Shown here piece by piece: positions 34,989-43,598 of a stretch of 64,000 nucleotides of DNA. How positions within the stretch are numbered: position 1 is the stretch's first letter; each line of letters opens with the position of its first letter. The stretch covers positions 62,001-126,000 of the forward strand of contig JAZNYK010000016.1 of assembly GCA_045594425.1 (NCBI GenBank), written 5' to 3'. Source of the DNA: RGIG1681 sp045594425. GTDB taxonomy: Bacteria > Bacillota > Clostridia > Christensenellales > UBA1242. Position numbers and translations under genes: made by a program. Under the pieces are notes generated by a model that worked only from the letters and a program-made list of their open reading frames with translations, was not told the origin of the DNA and did no database searches.

Positions 34989-36158
34989 TTATGCTTGAAA
35001 ATCAAAACCTTGACTTTCAAGTGTTTTATATTTTTCACTATTTGGTTTTGCATTTTGATGTTTTGATTGTTGCTGGTTTTCAAGTGAATCTTTTGTTTCT
35101 AAACCATCTTCTTCAGCAATCACTCTTTCATTCAAAACCTTATCTGCATCAAAATCTTTCTCGTTTGATGCTTCATCCAAACTGGTTGCAACAGACAAAC
35201 TATCGGCAATCGATAATTCAACATTGTCATCAATAGAATAATCTTGGATACTTGCAAAAAAATCTTGCAAACTAGTTGGATATTTAAATTTTGTTTCTTC
35301 TTTAATCTCTTCTGGTTCTTCTTTCTTTTCTTCAACCACTTCAACTGGTGGAGGTGGAGGCGCTGGCATATGATGAGGGGTTGCCTTTGGTATTGATTTT
35401 TCCACCCTAACAGAAGATTCGTCATAGTCATCACTTTTGTGTTCAAACTTAACACTAGTAACAACTGGAAATTCAGGTCCGGCTGCATTTGCCGCCATGA
35501 TTTGATTTAAAGCATCAATATACTCTCTTTCATAGTCATATTCACTTTCCTGCTCATGGTATGCTTTGTAAATTCTATCTTTTTTTAAAATACCTTTATG
35601 AACAGTTGAACGTCTTGTTTTTGCCATCATAAACATCAAGAAAAAGTGTGAAAACAAATCAAGAAGTAATTGTTTTTTCATTCGTCTGTAAAATTTTGTG
35701 TAGTCATAAAACGAATCTAAAAACTCTTGAGCCCTTCCACCAGTAACTTGGTCAATCAAATCCAAAAACTTTGCAGCATCTGCTTCGTTTCCCATTAAAA
35801 TTGCTCTTTTATAATTTGCCTTTAATTGTTCGAGAATAGAAAGTTCATCTTTAACTTTGTGACCTTTAAATAAAAAGGTTGTTTGTTCGCCAGTGTAATT
35901 ACCAATCTTTTTTGCTCTGTTTTTTATTGCAAAAATAATAGGTCTTTCATTAACACCGTCAATAGTTTGAGGAGGCACACCTAAAATTTCATAAGGTGTA
36001 ATTTTCCTGCTTCCAGTTGAAGTTGTTTCAGGCTTTGCATCCAAAACTCGGTAAAGGTCCAAAACCTCACCGTTACTTATCACCCCTTCCTCAGAAAAAC
36101 CTAAAGCATCATAATACTCTAACGCCTTCATCAATTGTTCTTTGGTAAAACCTTCCAT
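34989..36158 (-). CDS. Unknown 389-residue protein in the yqhY-nusB operon
   Basis: Not recognised. An N-terminal globular part (1-190) contains KITPYEILGVPP, superficially like the start of a J-domain, but no HPD motif follows. Residues about 165-185 are hydrophobic and aromatic (LLLDLFSHFFLMFMM), a possible membrane or membrane-associated helix. The rest is low-complexity and acidic, with a PPPPP run near 265 and a Gln/Asn-rich tail. It replaces folD and the accB/accC neighbours of the Bacillus operon. AAGGATG precedes the ATG. It is clearly coding by its position and clean boundaries. Confidence 0.75.
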   Translation of the reverse strand: MEGFTKEQLMKALEYYDALGFSEEGVISNGEVLDLYRVLDAKPETTSTGSRKITPYEILGVPPQTIDGVNERPIIFAIKNRAKKIGNYTGEQTTFLFKGHKVKDELSILEQLKANYKRAILMGNEADAAKFLDLIDQVTGGRAQEFLDSFYDYTKFYRRMKKQLLLDLFSHFFLMFMMAKTRRSTVHKGILKKDRIYKAYHEQESEYDYEREYIDALNQIMAANAAGPEFPVVTSVKFEHKSDDYDESSVRVEKSIPKATPHHMPAPPPPPVEVVEEKKEEPEEIKEETKFKYPTSLQDFFASIQDYSIDDNVELSIADSLSVATSLDEASNEKDFDADKVLNERVIAEEDGLETKDSLENQQQSKHQNAKPNSEKYKTLESQGFDFQA

Positions 36159-36180
36159 TCAAAAACATCCTTATAAAAAA

Positions 36181-36573
36181 TTAACTAATAAAATCACTAT
36201 CAGTGTCACTGAATGTAACGCCAACAACATGAACATTTACTGTGCTAACTTTAAATTCAGTCATAGATTCAACACTTGACTTGATGTTTTCTTGAACTCT
36301 GAAAGCAACATCTTTAACGGAATAGCCAAACTTAACATTAACAAAAACATCGATAGAAGCAGAATTATTATCAAAATCTACAATAATGCCACGATTAATA
36401 TTTTTGCTCAATGCGCTTCTGATTGCAGACACAGAACTTCTGCTTATTGAAGCCACACCATTAATTTCTTGAGTTGCAAGAGAAACGATGCTAATTACCA
36501 CATTCTTTTTATAGGTTACATTATCTTTTAATTCATCCTCTTCAGCAACAACAATTTTAACACGCTTTGCCAT
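36181..36573 (-). CDS. Asp23/Gls24-family protein (YqhY-like)
   Basis: A 130-residue protein with the Asp23 fold: NVVISIVSLATQEINGVAS, then IIVDFDNNSASIDVFVNVKFG and VQENIKSSVESMTEF. In Bacillus YqhY modulates acetyl-CoA carboxylase. Its location just before nusB agrees with YqhY rather than the cell-wall stress paralogues. A GGGGG ribosome site precedes it. Confidence 0.9.
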   Translation of the reverse strand: MAKRVKIVVAEEDELKDNVTYKKNVVISIVSLATQEINGVASISRSSVSAIRSALSKNINRGIIVDFDNNSASIDVFVNVKFGYSVKDVAFRVQENIKSSVESMTEFKVSTVNVHVVGVTFSDTDSDFIS

Positions 36574-36602
36574 ACATAATCCCCCAAATTAAAACTATTT
36601 AG

Positions 36603-36631
36603 ATTATAACACAAACTTTTTAGTAAATCAA
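36603..36631 (-). promoter_or_regulatory. Promoter of the yqhY-nusB-xse-recN operon
   Basis: TTGATT (36626-36631), a 17-base spacer and TATAAT (36603-36608). Confidence 0.8.
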
Positions 36632-36657
36632 TTTATATTTATAAATTGTTATAAAAC

Positions 36658-36684
36658 AAAAAGTGAAGCAAAAACATGCTTCAC
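36658..36684 (-). terminator. Terminator of the spoIIIA operon
   Basis: GTGAAGCA (36663-36670) pairs with TGCTTCAC (36677-36684). Five T follow on the minus strand, after the spoIIIAH stop. Confidence 0.9.
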
Positions 36685-36699
36685 CTTTGATTAAAATAT

Positions 36700-37167
36700 T
36701 TAAACAGCAGAAATTTTTACATTTGTTGCAGACACGCCAGTTTCTTTAACAAGCAAACTTAAAATTTGGGCAGCATCGTCTGATGTGAAGTTATCTGATT
36801 TAACCATAACTGTATATGCTCCATCAGAATTTGTAACAACAGCATCTTCATAACCAGAAGCCATGATAATACCTTCTAAAACGGTTTCTTTTTCCATACG
36901 GCTAGCAAGTTCTGAAATCAAAGCATTTGTTTCAGTGATTTGTTCATTATCACTTGATGTTGCAATGATTGAATCATAAAGTTCAAGCATAGAATTTCTG
37001 GTTTCAAGTTTACTGGCTCTATAACTTGTGAGCAAACTTGCAGATGTGTAGTTTGTTGTTTGCAAATCTTCATTGTCTTTTGTTAAAAACAAATTTAAAC
37101 AACCAGTCACAACCAAAAGAGCAACCATTCCAAACAAAATAAATAATTTTTTCTTTTTTGATAACAT
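36700..37167 (-). CDS. spoIIIAH: Stage III sporulation protein AH
   Basis: Mother-cell partner of SpoIIQ in the feeding channel between mother cell and forespore. The 155 residues have an N-terminal membrane helix (LFILFGMVALLVVTGCL) and a YscJ/FliF-like ring domain in the C-terminal half. The ATG at 37167 has GGGAGG upstream. It is shorter than the Bacillus protein (218), mostly in the linker. Confidence 0.9.
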   Translation of the reverse strand: MLSKKKKLFILFGMVALLVVTGCLNLFLTKDNEDLQTTNYTSASLLTSYRASKLETRNSMLELYDSIIATSSDNEQITETNALISELASRMEKETVLEGIIMASGYEDAVVTNSDGAYTVMVKSDNFTSDDAAQILSLLVKETGVSATNVKISAV

Positions 37168-37211
37168 TTTGTTTACCTCCCTAAAATACAAAATCTTCAT
37201 AATCTTCTCCT

Positions 37212-37763
37212 TTACCTGTCCTGTAAAATACTTATGCATGATTCATCTATGTTTAGAACAACACTTAATGCAGTTACTATTGAAACTTTTGTCGAAGAAT
37301 CAACCTTATTCAAAAATATAAGAACTCCAGAAATTTTTGGCAGTGTTGTTGAAAGTTCAATTGCTGTGCTAGCAGAACCCTCCTTTTCAAAAACAACCGT
37401 TTCTTTTTTTGTTTCTATCGTCTCTTTGTCAGAACTGGTTTTCGACTCTTCCTTTTCGATTAGATAATTTTTTTTAGGTGTAGAATCCACCATAACAAAA
37501 GCCTCAACTTCATTAACAGCAGACATTGAAAGTAAAATATTTTCTATCTTGTTTTCAATCAAACCAGCATAATCGTCAACGGATGAATTTAAATAGTTGT
37601 TTTGTGTCTTTGCTTTTGTTTTTGACCCACTAAAAACCGAATATCCAATCACACAAAAAACCAATACAAAAACCATCAAAATAGCAAAAAATAATTTTTT
37701 GTTTGAACTATATAATTTTATAAAAAACTGCTTAATTTTTGATAAAATTTCAATATTTTTCAT
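37212..37763 (-). CDS. spoIIIAG: Stage III sporulation protein AG
   Basis: Ring-forming component of the SpoIIIA channel. The 183 residues have a membrane helix near 22-45, then DYAGLIENKIENILLSMSAVNEVEAFVMV and a C-terminal KISGVLIFLNKVDSSTKVSIVTALSVVLNI, typical of SpoIIIAG. A GGGG ribosome site precedes it. Confidence 0.93.
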   Translation of the reverse strand: MKNIEILSKIKQFFIKLYSSNKKLFFAILMVFVLVFCVIGYSVFSGSKTKAKTQNNYLNSSVDDYAGLIENKIENILLSMSAVNEVEAFVMVDSTPKKNYLIEKEESKTSSDKETIETKKETVVFEKEGSASTAIELSTTLPKISGVLIFLNKVDSSTKVSIVTALSVVLNIDESCISILQDR

Positions 37764-37797
37764 ATTTTACCCCGTTTTTAACAACATTTTGCGATTT

Positions 37798-37956
37798 TTA
37801 CCAAAATAACACACTAAAATATTCACACAAAGCATAAAGCAAAATCAGTGAAGCGAACGACTTTATTGCAACACTCATTTTTTTTGCTGGAAAAACAATT
37901 TCAATTAGTTCATATATCAAATTTAAAACAATAATCACAACAACAAAATCATACAC
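37798..37956 (-). CDS. spoIIIAF: Minimal SpoIIIAF: two membrane helices only
   Basis: A 52-residue ORF, too short to be listed by most ORF finders. It starts at GTG (37954-37956), one codon after the spoIIIAE stop and in the same frame. It encodes two hydrophobic helices around a charged turn with FPAKKM, like the N-terminal hairpin of SpoIIIAF (compare a P and K-rich turn between its two helices). It ends LFW. The usual cytosolic or intermembrane domain of about 130 residues is missing. Position between AE and AG fits spoIIIAF. Translation probably depends on reinitiation. Confidence 0.68.
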   Translation of the reverse strand: MYDFVVVIIVLNLIYELIEIVFPAKKMSVAIKSFASLILLYALCEYFSVLFW

Positions 37957-37959
37957 ACC

Positions 37960-39174
37960 TTAAACCACCGAAACCGAAACTATCATTAAATACAAAAACA
38001 TAAACATAATCAAAAACACACCAATTAAAACTGCGACAAAATACCCCATACATTTTGACACATTATCAAACATATCCGAACACACATCAGAACCAATATA
38101 TGAAACAACCAATGCCAAAAACTTAAACAAAATTAAATATACAAAATATACAAGCAGTGGTTTTAAAACCACAAACAGCAACACCACTATACCACAAAAG
38201 CCAAAAGCATTTTTTACAAGAACCGAACAAGCATGAACAAAATCAAAACCATCAGATATATACCCACCCAATACGGGAACATAATTTTTTATCGCATACT
38301 TTGTAAGTTTTATTCCAACCCCATCCTTTGCACTAGCAGTCATTAAATTGATTGTTGAAAATAAACCAAAAACACCAAACATTATCATAACAACATATTT
38401 AAAAATCGTTTTAAATATGTCGATTGTTTTTGAAAAACGCTTGCTAACAAAAATTGAACCAGCCAAACTTAACAATAGCAATGATACTGATAATGGCAAT
38501 AACACATAAACAAAAACATATGAACCTGTGTTTAGCAAAAATGCCGACATTGAACTATACACAGAATATGTTCCAGTAGAACCAGATATTAAAATTAAAT
38601 TCAAAAGTATTGGAAACAATATATTTGAAAACTTAAACACTTTTTGTATAATATCCGATAACGAACTTGCAACATCTTTCATAGCGCCTGAAACAAAAAG
38701 AACAATAACCAATAAAAATATAACACTTACAAATTTTTTAAAATTAGCATATTTATCCACGCAAAAACTTTTAAAAACTTCACCCAAAACAACAACCGCT
38801 AAAATTGTCACAAAAAATGACAGCAACGATTTAAAGTTTTGTCTTAATAAATTTTTTAAGTAATCAAACAGTGAATCATACTCTGAAAAATATTCACCAT
38901 TTAAAACTGCTATTGCCAAATCTTTAAAAGATGTTTTGTTTAAAAAATCTAAACCATAATCATAATCAATAAAATCATCTAATGCAGAAGAATCAATATT
39001 ATCAAGAACATCTTTTACAGCATCATTTAACTCATCTTCAACAGATTCAGCAGTAGAATTAGCACTGGCAATTTCAAAATTATTTACTTTAAAATTAAAA
39101 AATAAAATTATTAAGATATAAGCGAAAATAAAACAGAAAGCAATTTTTCGATAATCGGCAATGTCATTGTGCAT
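37960..39174 (-). CDS. spoIIIAE: Stage III sporulation protein AE
   Basis: Multi-pass membrane component of the SpoIIIA complex, 404 residues. A signal peptide (residues about 10-38), an acidic periplasmic segment and about eight hydrophobic helices follow. GGYISDGFDFVHACSVLVKNA is typical. The start overlaps spoIIIAD by 64 bases; I keep it because the signal sequence begins there and a GGAGG lies 12 bases upstream. Confidence 0.93.
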   Translation of the reverse strand: MHNDIADYRKIAFCFIFAYILIILFFNFKVNNFEIASANSTAESVEDELNDAVKDVLDNIDSSALDDFIDYDYGLDFLNKTSFKDLAIAVLNGEYFSEYDSLFDYLKNLLRQNFKSLLSFFVTILAVVVLGEVFKSFCVDKYANFKKFVSVIFLLVIVLFVSGAMKDVASSLSDIIQKVFKFSNILFPILLNLILISGSTGTYSVYSSMSAFLLNTGSYVFVYVLLPLSVSLLLLSLAGSIFVSKRFSKTIDIFKTIFKYVVMIMFGVFGLFSTINLMTASAKDGVGIKLTKYAIKNYVPVLGGYISDGFDFVHACSVLVKNAFGFCGIVVLLFVVLKPLLVYFVYLILFKFLALVVSYIGSDVCSDMFDNVSKCMGYFVAVLIGVFLIMFMFLYLMIVSVSVV

Positions 39175-39494
39175 ATAACAATTTTACCTCCAAACAAAAC
39201 TTTAGAAGCCATTAACCCATTGCCAAAATCTTCAGCGATATCAGCAGTAAATTCAGTTACATACCCCACACCAATAACTTTGAGAAGTGGCGTTAAAAAA
39301 TCAAAACTCAAATTCGCCAAACCATAAAAAGAAACAAAATATTCAAGTATATTTTTTAATCCATCAATGCAAATTAAAAATATAATCACACCACCACAAA
39401 TATTTACAAGTGTGGAAATTTCTTGATTATATTTTTTCAACATAGATGATAAAAAAGTGCAAATTATTCCAATAATAATTATTTTTAATATCAT
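39111..39494 (-). CDS. spoIIIAD: Stage III sporulation protein AD
   Basis: A 127-residue membrane protein with four hydrophobic segments and the conserved VIGVGYVTEFTADIAEDFG. It is part of the SpoIIIA assembly. It lies between AC and AE, with a long overlap into AE. Confidence 0.93.
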   Translation of the reverse strand: MILKIIIIGIICTFLSSMLKKYNQEISTLVNICGGVIIFLICIDGLKNILEYFVSFYGLANLSFDFLTPLLKVIGVGYVTEFTADIAEDFGNGLMASKVLFGGKIVICTMTLPIIEKLLSVLFSLIS

Positions 39495-39525
39495 ATTTTA
39501 ATGTTTTTGTTATGTTTTTGCGTTT

Positions 39526-39723
39526 TTAATAAAAATTAAACAAGTTTTGCAAATTAGAAAACAAGTCACTAACCATTGACAAAACTATAAATAAAACCAT
39601 TATTAATCCGGCCAAATTTGTTAACGTTGCAAGGTCGTTTTTGCCTTGATGCTGAAACAGTTGACTTATAACAACAGTTAAAATGCCAATGGAAGCAATC
39701 TTAAATAAAATAGAAACATCCAT
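39526..39723 (-). CDS. spoIIIAC: Stage III sporulation protein AC
   Basis: A 65-residue, two-helix membrane protein. It starts MDVSILFKIASIGILT and contains GKNDLATLTNLAGLIMVLF, close to the family pattern. It is 6 bases after spoIIIAB. Confidence 0.94.
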   Translation of the reverse strand: MDVSILFKIASIGILTVVISQLFQHQGKNDLATLTNLAGLIMVLFIVLSMVSDLFSNLQNLFNFY

Positions 39724-39729
39724 ATATAT

Positions 39730-40215
39730 TCACCAAACCAAAATAGACAAAACTATTCCAATCGAAAGACTTATTTTATAATATAAATCCCCCTTTTCTT
39801 TTTGATTGTTTTTATTATTTTTTAATTCATCATTTATAAAATTTAAAAACAAATCTAATCGTTCTTTTTCTAGTTCATACTCACACTTTCCAAGGTTTTC
39901 TAAATAATTTACAATCACATTTTGAACATCTTTTTTTGTTATTGTAATTTTAATTTTTTCAATATCAAATATCTCATAATTACTATTTTTTAAATATATT
40001 TTATAATTATTTGCGTTTTTATTTTTATGCATAATTATATATTGATTGTTAATATCAATGATATTGTTTTTAAATAACACAATATTTGTTTTTAAAAACC
40101 CCAGATATTCTTTTATTAATAACAGCAATTTTTCTTCTTCAATAAATTTTTGTTTATATGAGTAGCCAACAATCCAACTACAAATTATTATTAAAATTGT
40201 AATTATGATTTTCAT
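39730..40215 (-). CDS. spoIIIAB: Stage III sporulation protein AB
   Basis: A 161-residue protein with membrane helices at both ends (residues 3-18 and about 145-160), like SpoIIIAB and its pilus-GspF-like relatives. The middle is unusually rich in Asn, Lys and Ile, so similarity is low there. It overlaps spoIIIAA by 4 bases. Confidence 0.85.
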   Translation of the reverse strand: MKIIITILIIICSWIVGYSYKQKFIEEEKLLLLIKEYLGFLKTNIVLFKNNIIDINNQYIIMHKNKNANNYKIYLKNSNYEIFDIEKIKITITKKDVQNVIVNYLENLGKCEYELEKERLDLFLNFINDELKNNKNNQKEKGDLYYKISLSIGIVLSILVW

Positions 40216-41129
40216 AATATATATGGCAAATACAATCCTCTTAAATTTTCATCAAAAACACCTTCAATTGTTCCAACCCCCTGTCTTTTTGAAAGCACCA
40301 CAATGCGTTCAAAATACTTATCATTTAAAACGGATGAAAAATATTTTTTAAATTTAAGTTCATTAATATTTTCAGCGTGTGCAGTTGCTATAACTTTTAC
40401 ACCAGACTTTATTGCCTGTTTTATTGATTCAATATCTTGCTCTTTTGAAACTTCATCAGTAACCATCACTCGTGGTGCCATTGTTTTTAACCCTTCATTA
40501 AAAGCATACCATTTATCAGAGCCAGAAATAACATCAACAAAATCACCAATATAACAAGCATTATTTTTTTGATTTCCTGCAATTTCAAATCTTTCATCAA
40601 CAACCAAAATATTATTAATCTTTTTATCATTAGATAGTTTTGTTACAACATCTCTAACAAGCGTAGTTTTTCCAGCCCCCGGTGGCGAGATTATAAGAGT
40701 GTTTTTAACCACATCATTAACACATAACAAGTTTATAATTTTATCCGAACAATTCGCCACCTGATGACTGATTCTTATATTTAGTGAAGTGATATCTTTT
40801 ATTGTAGCAATTTCACCTTTGTCATATACAACTGTTCCACAAAGCCCAATTCTAATTCCATTGTCAGTTGTAATATATCCTTGTTTGATTTGATTGTTAT
40901 AAGCATAAAATGATTGTTTTGTTGAAACTGCAATAATATAGTTTATTAAATCAAAATTTGCAATTATTGGAACTTCTGCATAACCTTCTTTATTTGTTAT
41001 TATTTTATAACAACCCTTGTAATTAATAACAATTGGTCTGTTAACTCTTAATCTAATTTCATAGACATAATCAAGCACATAATCACAAGCAATTTTGTTA
41101 TACAGCCAATCGGGTAAAATGTTAAACAC
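40212..41129 (-). CDS. spoIIIAA: Stage III sporulation protein AA (ATPase)
   Basis: Secretion-type ATPase thought to energise the SpoIIIA channel. The 305 residues show RIGLCGTVVYDKGE, Walker A PPGAGKTTLV and ATAHAENINEL. I chose the GTG at 41129 because AGAGG lies 8 bases before it and family members begin near this point; a GTG 9 bases upstream is the alternative. I see no convincing sigma-E promoter by eye. Confidence 0.94.
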   Translation of the reverse strand: MFNILPDWLYNKIACDYVLDYVYEIRLRVNRPIVINYKGCYKIITNKEGYAEVPIIANFDLINYIIAVSTKQSFYAYNNQIKQGYITTDNGIRIGLCGTVVYDKGEIATIKDITSLNIRISHQVANCSDKIINLLCVNDVVKNTLIISPPGAGKTTLVRDVVTKLSNDKKINNILVVDERFEIAGNQKNNACYIGDFVDVISGSDKWYAFNEGLKTMAPRVMVTDEVSKEQDIESIKQAIKSGVKVIATAHAENINELKFKKYFSSVLNDKYFERIVVLSKRQGVGTIEGVFDENLRGLYLPYIL

Positions 41130-41184
41130 TTCTATCACCTCTAGTAAAAAGTATTTAAATTTTTTAATGTATATGAAATTTTTG

Positions 41185-41220
41185 CAAAAAAAAATATGCC
41201 TTATTTTGGCATATTTTTTA
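41185..41220. terminator. efp terminator
   Basis: AAATATGCC (41192-41200) pairs with GGCATATTT (41208-41216), with A and T tracts on both sides. It ends efp before spoIIIAA. Confidence 0.9.
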
Positions 41221-41227
41221 TTTTAAA

Positions 41228-41785
41228 CTAAACTCTTGACATATATGTTCCAGTTCTAGTGTCAACTCTGATTGTGTCACCGTTGTCAACAAACAATGGA
41301 ACTCTGATAACAAATCCAGTTTCAAGTGTTGCTGGTTTATCACCTGCTTTAGATGTGTCGCCTTGAATTCCTGGTTCACATTCAACAATTTTAAGTTCTA
41401 CAAAGTTTGGTGGTTCAACACTAAATGCTTCACCTTTATAGAATGCAATTGTTACATCCATGTTTTCAACGATAAATTGAAGAGCCTCTTCAACTTGACT
41501 TTTGTTGAGTGGCAATTGTTCATATGTTTCATTGTCCATGAAATAGTAAAGGTCGCCATCACTGTAAAGATATTGCATTTGCTTTCTTTCAATTTGAGCC
41601 TTTTCAAATTTTGTTACTGGGTTGAAAGTCATTTCAATAACTTGACCAGTTACAACATTTTTAAGTTTTGTTCTAACAAACGCAGCACCCTTTCCAGGTT
41701 TAACGTGCATGAAATCAACAACAACATAAACTTTGCCTTCATATTCAAAAGTTACGCCTTTTCTTAAATCGCCTGCAGTAATCAT
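41228..41785 (-). CDS. efp: Elongation factor P
   Basis: Relieves ribosome stalling at polyproline. The 185 residues have the three-domain EF-P plan and start MITAGDLRKGVTFEYEG. The loop HVKPGKGAAFVRTKLKN carries the conserved Lys (KPGKGAA). GGAGG precedes the ATG at 41785. It is transcribed alone from its own promoter. Confidence 0.97.
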   Translation of the reverse strand: MITAGDLRKGVTFEYEGKVYVVVDFMHVKPGKGAAFVRTKLKNVVTGQVIEMTFNPVTKFEKAQIERKQMQYLYSDGDLYYFMDNETYEQLPLNKSQVEEALQFIVENMDVTIAFYKGEAFSVEPPNFVELKIVECEPGIQGDTSKAGDKPATLETGFVIRVPLFVDNGDTIRVDTRTGTYMSRV

Positions 41786-41833
41786 ATTTCCTCCATAAAT
41801 AAACATTTTTGCCTTTAGCAAAATTCTATTGTA

Positions 41834-41862
41834 ATATTATCATAAAAAGCCGTAAAAATCAA
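41834..41862 (-). promoter_or_regulatory. efp promoter
   Basis: TTGATT (41857-41862), a 17-base spacer and TAATAT (41834-41839). Confidence 0.7.
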
Positions 41863-41872
41863 TGCATTTTCA

Positions 41873-42718
41873 TTAAAAATCAGTATCACAGTAAATATTT
41901 TTCATTGTTTTAGCGTCTTTGGTTTGAGTTCCCCTTGATTCGCAAATAATGTTTGCTTCAACATTAAACTTTTTTAACACCTTTACAAGTGGTTCAAATT
42001 CAGGTCCGTATACATTATCTTCAAAAGTTAAATGACATAGTTCACCCTTTTTTCCATACTTTATTTTTGAAAAATGCACATGGATTTTATTAAATCTATC
42101 ACCTAGATAATCTTTCAATATTTTAAAAACATTTTCATAATCTTGTTCGGTTTTTAGTGAACCAAGACCAAATGAATTAACATGACCAAAATCAATTGTC
42201 GGAATAATCCTCTCATCTAATGCACAAATTTTTGCAATTTCTTCAACAGTTCCAATCTGACCATGTTTACCCATAGTTTCAGGGCATAATAAATAGTTTT
42301 TAAACCCATATTCATCGAGAACATTAAGAAGTTCTTTTATATTATTATATGTGTTTTTAAAAGCCTCTTCTCTACTCATTTTCATCATTGTTCCAGGATG
42401 AAAAACAAGTTTTTTCGATTTCAATAATTGCATTTTTTGTAAACACGCAATAATATACATATTAGATTTTTCAATCATTATAGGGTCTGGGTTTGCAAAA
42501 TTAATAAAGTAAGGTGCATGAACTGACACTTCAATATTCTTCTCTTTAAATAACTTGCCATACTTTTCAGCAGTTTCATCTGAAAGTCTAACACCATTGG
42601 TAAATGAAAGTTCATAACAGTCCAAACCATGAGTAATCAACCATGCTGGCATATCTTCAGTTGATTTGTTATTTTCTGAAAAATCATCACAAAAACCCGA
42701 TGGTCCAAATTTTATCAT
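41873..42718 (-). CDS. Xylose-isomerase-like TIM barrel protein (endonuclease IV family)
   Basis: A 281-residue TIM barrel of the AP-endonuclease-2 superfamily. Metal-site-like motifs are visible: HAPYFINFANP, VFHPGT, LCPETMGKHGQIGT, TIDFGHVNSFG and HVHFSKIKYGKKGE. The order of His, Glu, Asp and His matches endonuclease IV, so it may cut DNA at abasic sites, but sugar isomerases share the fold. AAGGA lies 7 bases before the ATG at 42718. It is the last gene after truB. Confidence 0.8.
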   Translation of the reverse strand: MIKFGPSGFCDDFSENNKSTEDMPAWLITHGLDCYELSFTNGVRLSDETAEKYGKLFKEKNIEVSVHAPYFINFANPDPIMIEKSNMYIIACLQKMQLLKSKKLVFHPGTMMKMSREEAFKNTYNNIKELLNVLDEYGFKNYLLCPETMGKHGQIGTVEEIAKICALDERIIPTIDFGHVNSFGLGSLKTEQDYENVFKILKDYLGDRFNKIHVHFSKIKYGKKGELCHLTFEDNVYGPEFEPLVKVLKKFNVEANIICESRGTQTKDAKTMKNIYCDTDF

Positions 42719-42722
42719 AAAT

Positions 42723-43598
42723 CTATCCTTCATATAAATAAACAAGTTGAACAAGAGCGTTATTTTCGGCTTTATAGAACCCAATTAACCTCTTATCATT
42801 CACAATCAAACATTCTTCATTATCGTTGATTTTAACTGGCATTTCTAACGCTGAAATTTTAACTCCATTTATTAATTTTTTTGCGAGTTCATTTGAAACT
42901 TCAATCTTCTTTATATCTGCAAAAATATCTTCAATAGTATGAATTTTTAAAGTTTGTTCAAGTTCTTCAAGCGTTATTGAGTTTGATGAGCCAAATCTAC
43001 CACTTCTAGTTCTAATTATAACCGGAGTTGTTGAAATTGTTCCTATTTCTTTAGCAATATCCGAAAATAATGTTCGAATGTAAGTTCCGGCGGAACAATG
43101 AACTTTGAACATAAAAATATTTTTATCAAGTTCATCTAACAGGTTTATGCTGAAAATATGAATCTTTCTAGGTTTGATTTCAAATGAAATATCTTCTCTA
43201 GCAAGGTCGCACGCCTTTTTCCCGTTAATTTTGATTGCAGAATATTTTGGTGGAATCTGCTCAATATCTCCAATAAACTTATTCAAAACGTTTTCAATCA
43301 TTTGTTTAGAAACACCAACACTTTCTTTGATAGTTATATTTCCAAAACTATCTAAAGTATCTGTTTCAATTCCAAACTTTACGATTGCAACATATTCTTT
43401 TTCTTTACTTAAAAAATAATCAAAGAACTTTGTTGCTTTTCCCACAGCAATAGGAAGAACTCCTGACGCCGCCGGGTCAAGAGTTCCTAAATGTCCTACC
43501 TTTTTAGTTTTAAGTGTTTTTTTAACCTTCAAAACAACATCTGATGATGTCATGCCTGTAGGTTTAACAATATTAACAAAACCTGTTAAATTAGTCAT
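42723..43598 (-). CDS. truB: tRNA pseudouridine(55) synthase TruB
   Basis: Makes pseudouridine 55 in the tRNA T-loop. The 291 residues start TGFVNIVKPTGMTSSDVV and carry GHLGTLDPAASGVLPIAVGKATK with the catalytic Asp, and CSAGTYIRTLFSDI. The place after nrnA and rbfA in the infB operon is conserved. Confidence 0.96.
   Translation of the reverse strand: MTNLTGFVNIVKPTGMTSSDVVLKVKKTLKTKKVGHLGTLDPAASGVLPIAVGKATKFFDYFLSKEKEYVAIVKFGIETDTLDSFGNITIKESVGVSKQMIENVLNKFIGDIEQIPPKYSAIKINGKKACDLAREDISFEIKPRKIHIFSINLLDELDKNIFMFKVHCSAGTYIRTLFSDIAKEIGTISTTPVIIRTRSGRFGSSNSITLEELEQTLKIHTIEDIFADIKKIEVSNELAKKLINGVKISALEMPVKINDNEECLIVNDKRLIGFYKAENNALVQLVYLYEG

Noticed and set aside
37930..37951. ATG start just after the spoIIIAE stop as an alternative mini-spoIIIAF start
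   Set aside because: That ATG is in another frame and meets a stop after four more codons.
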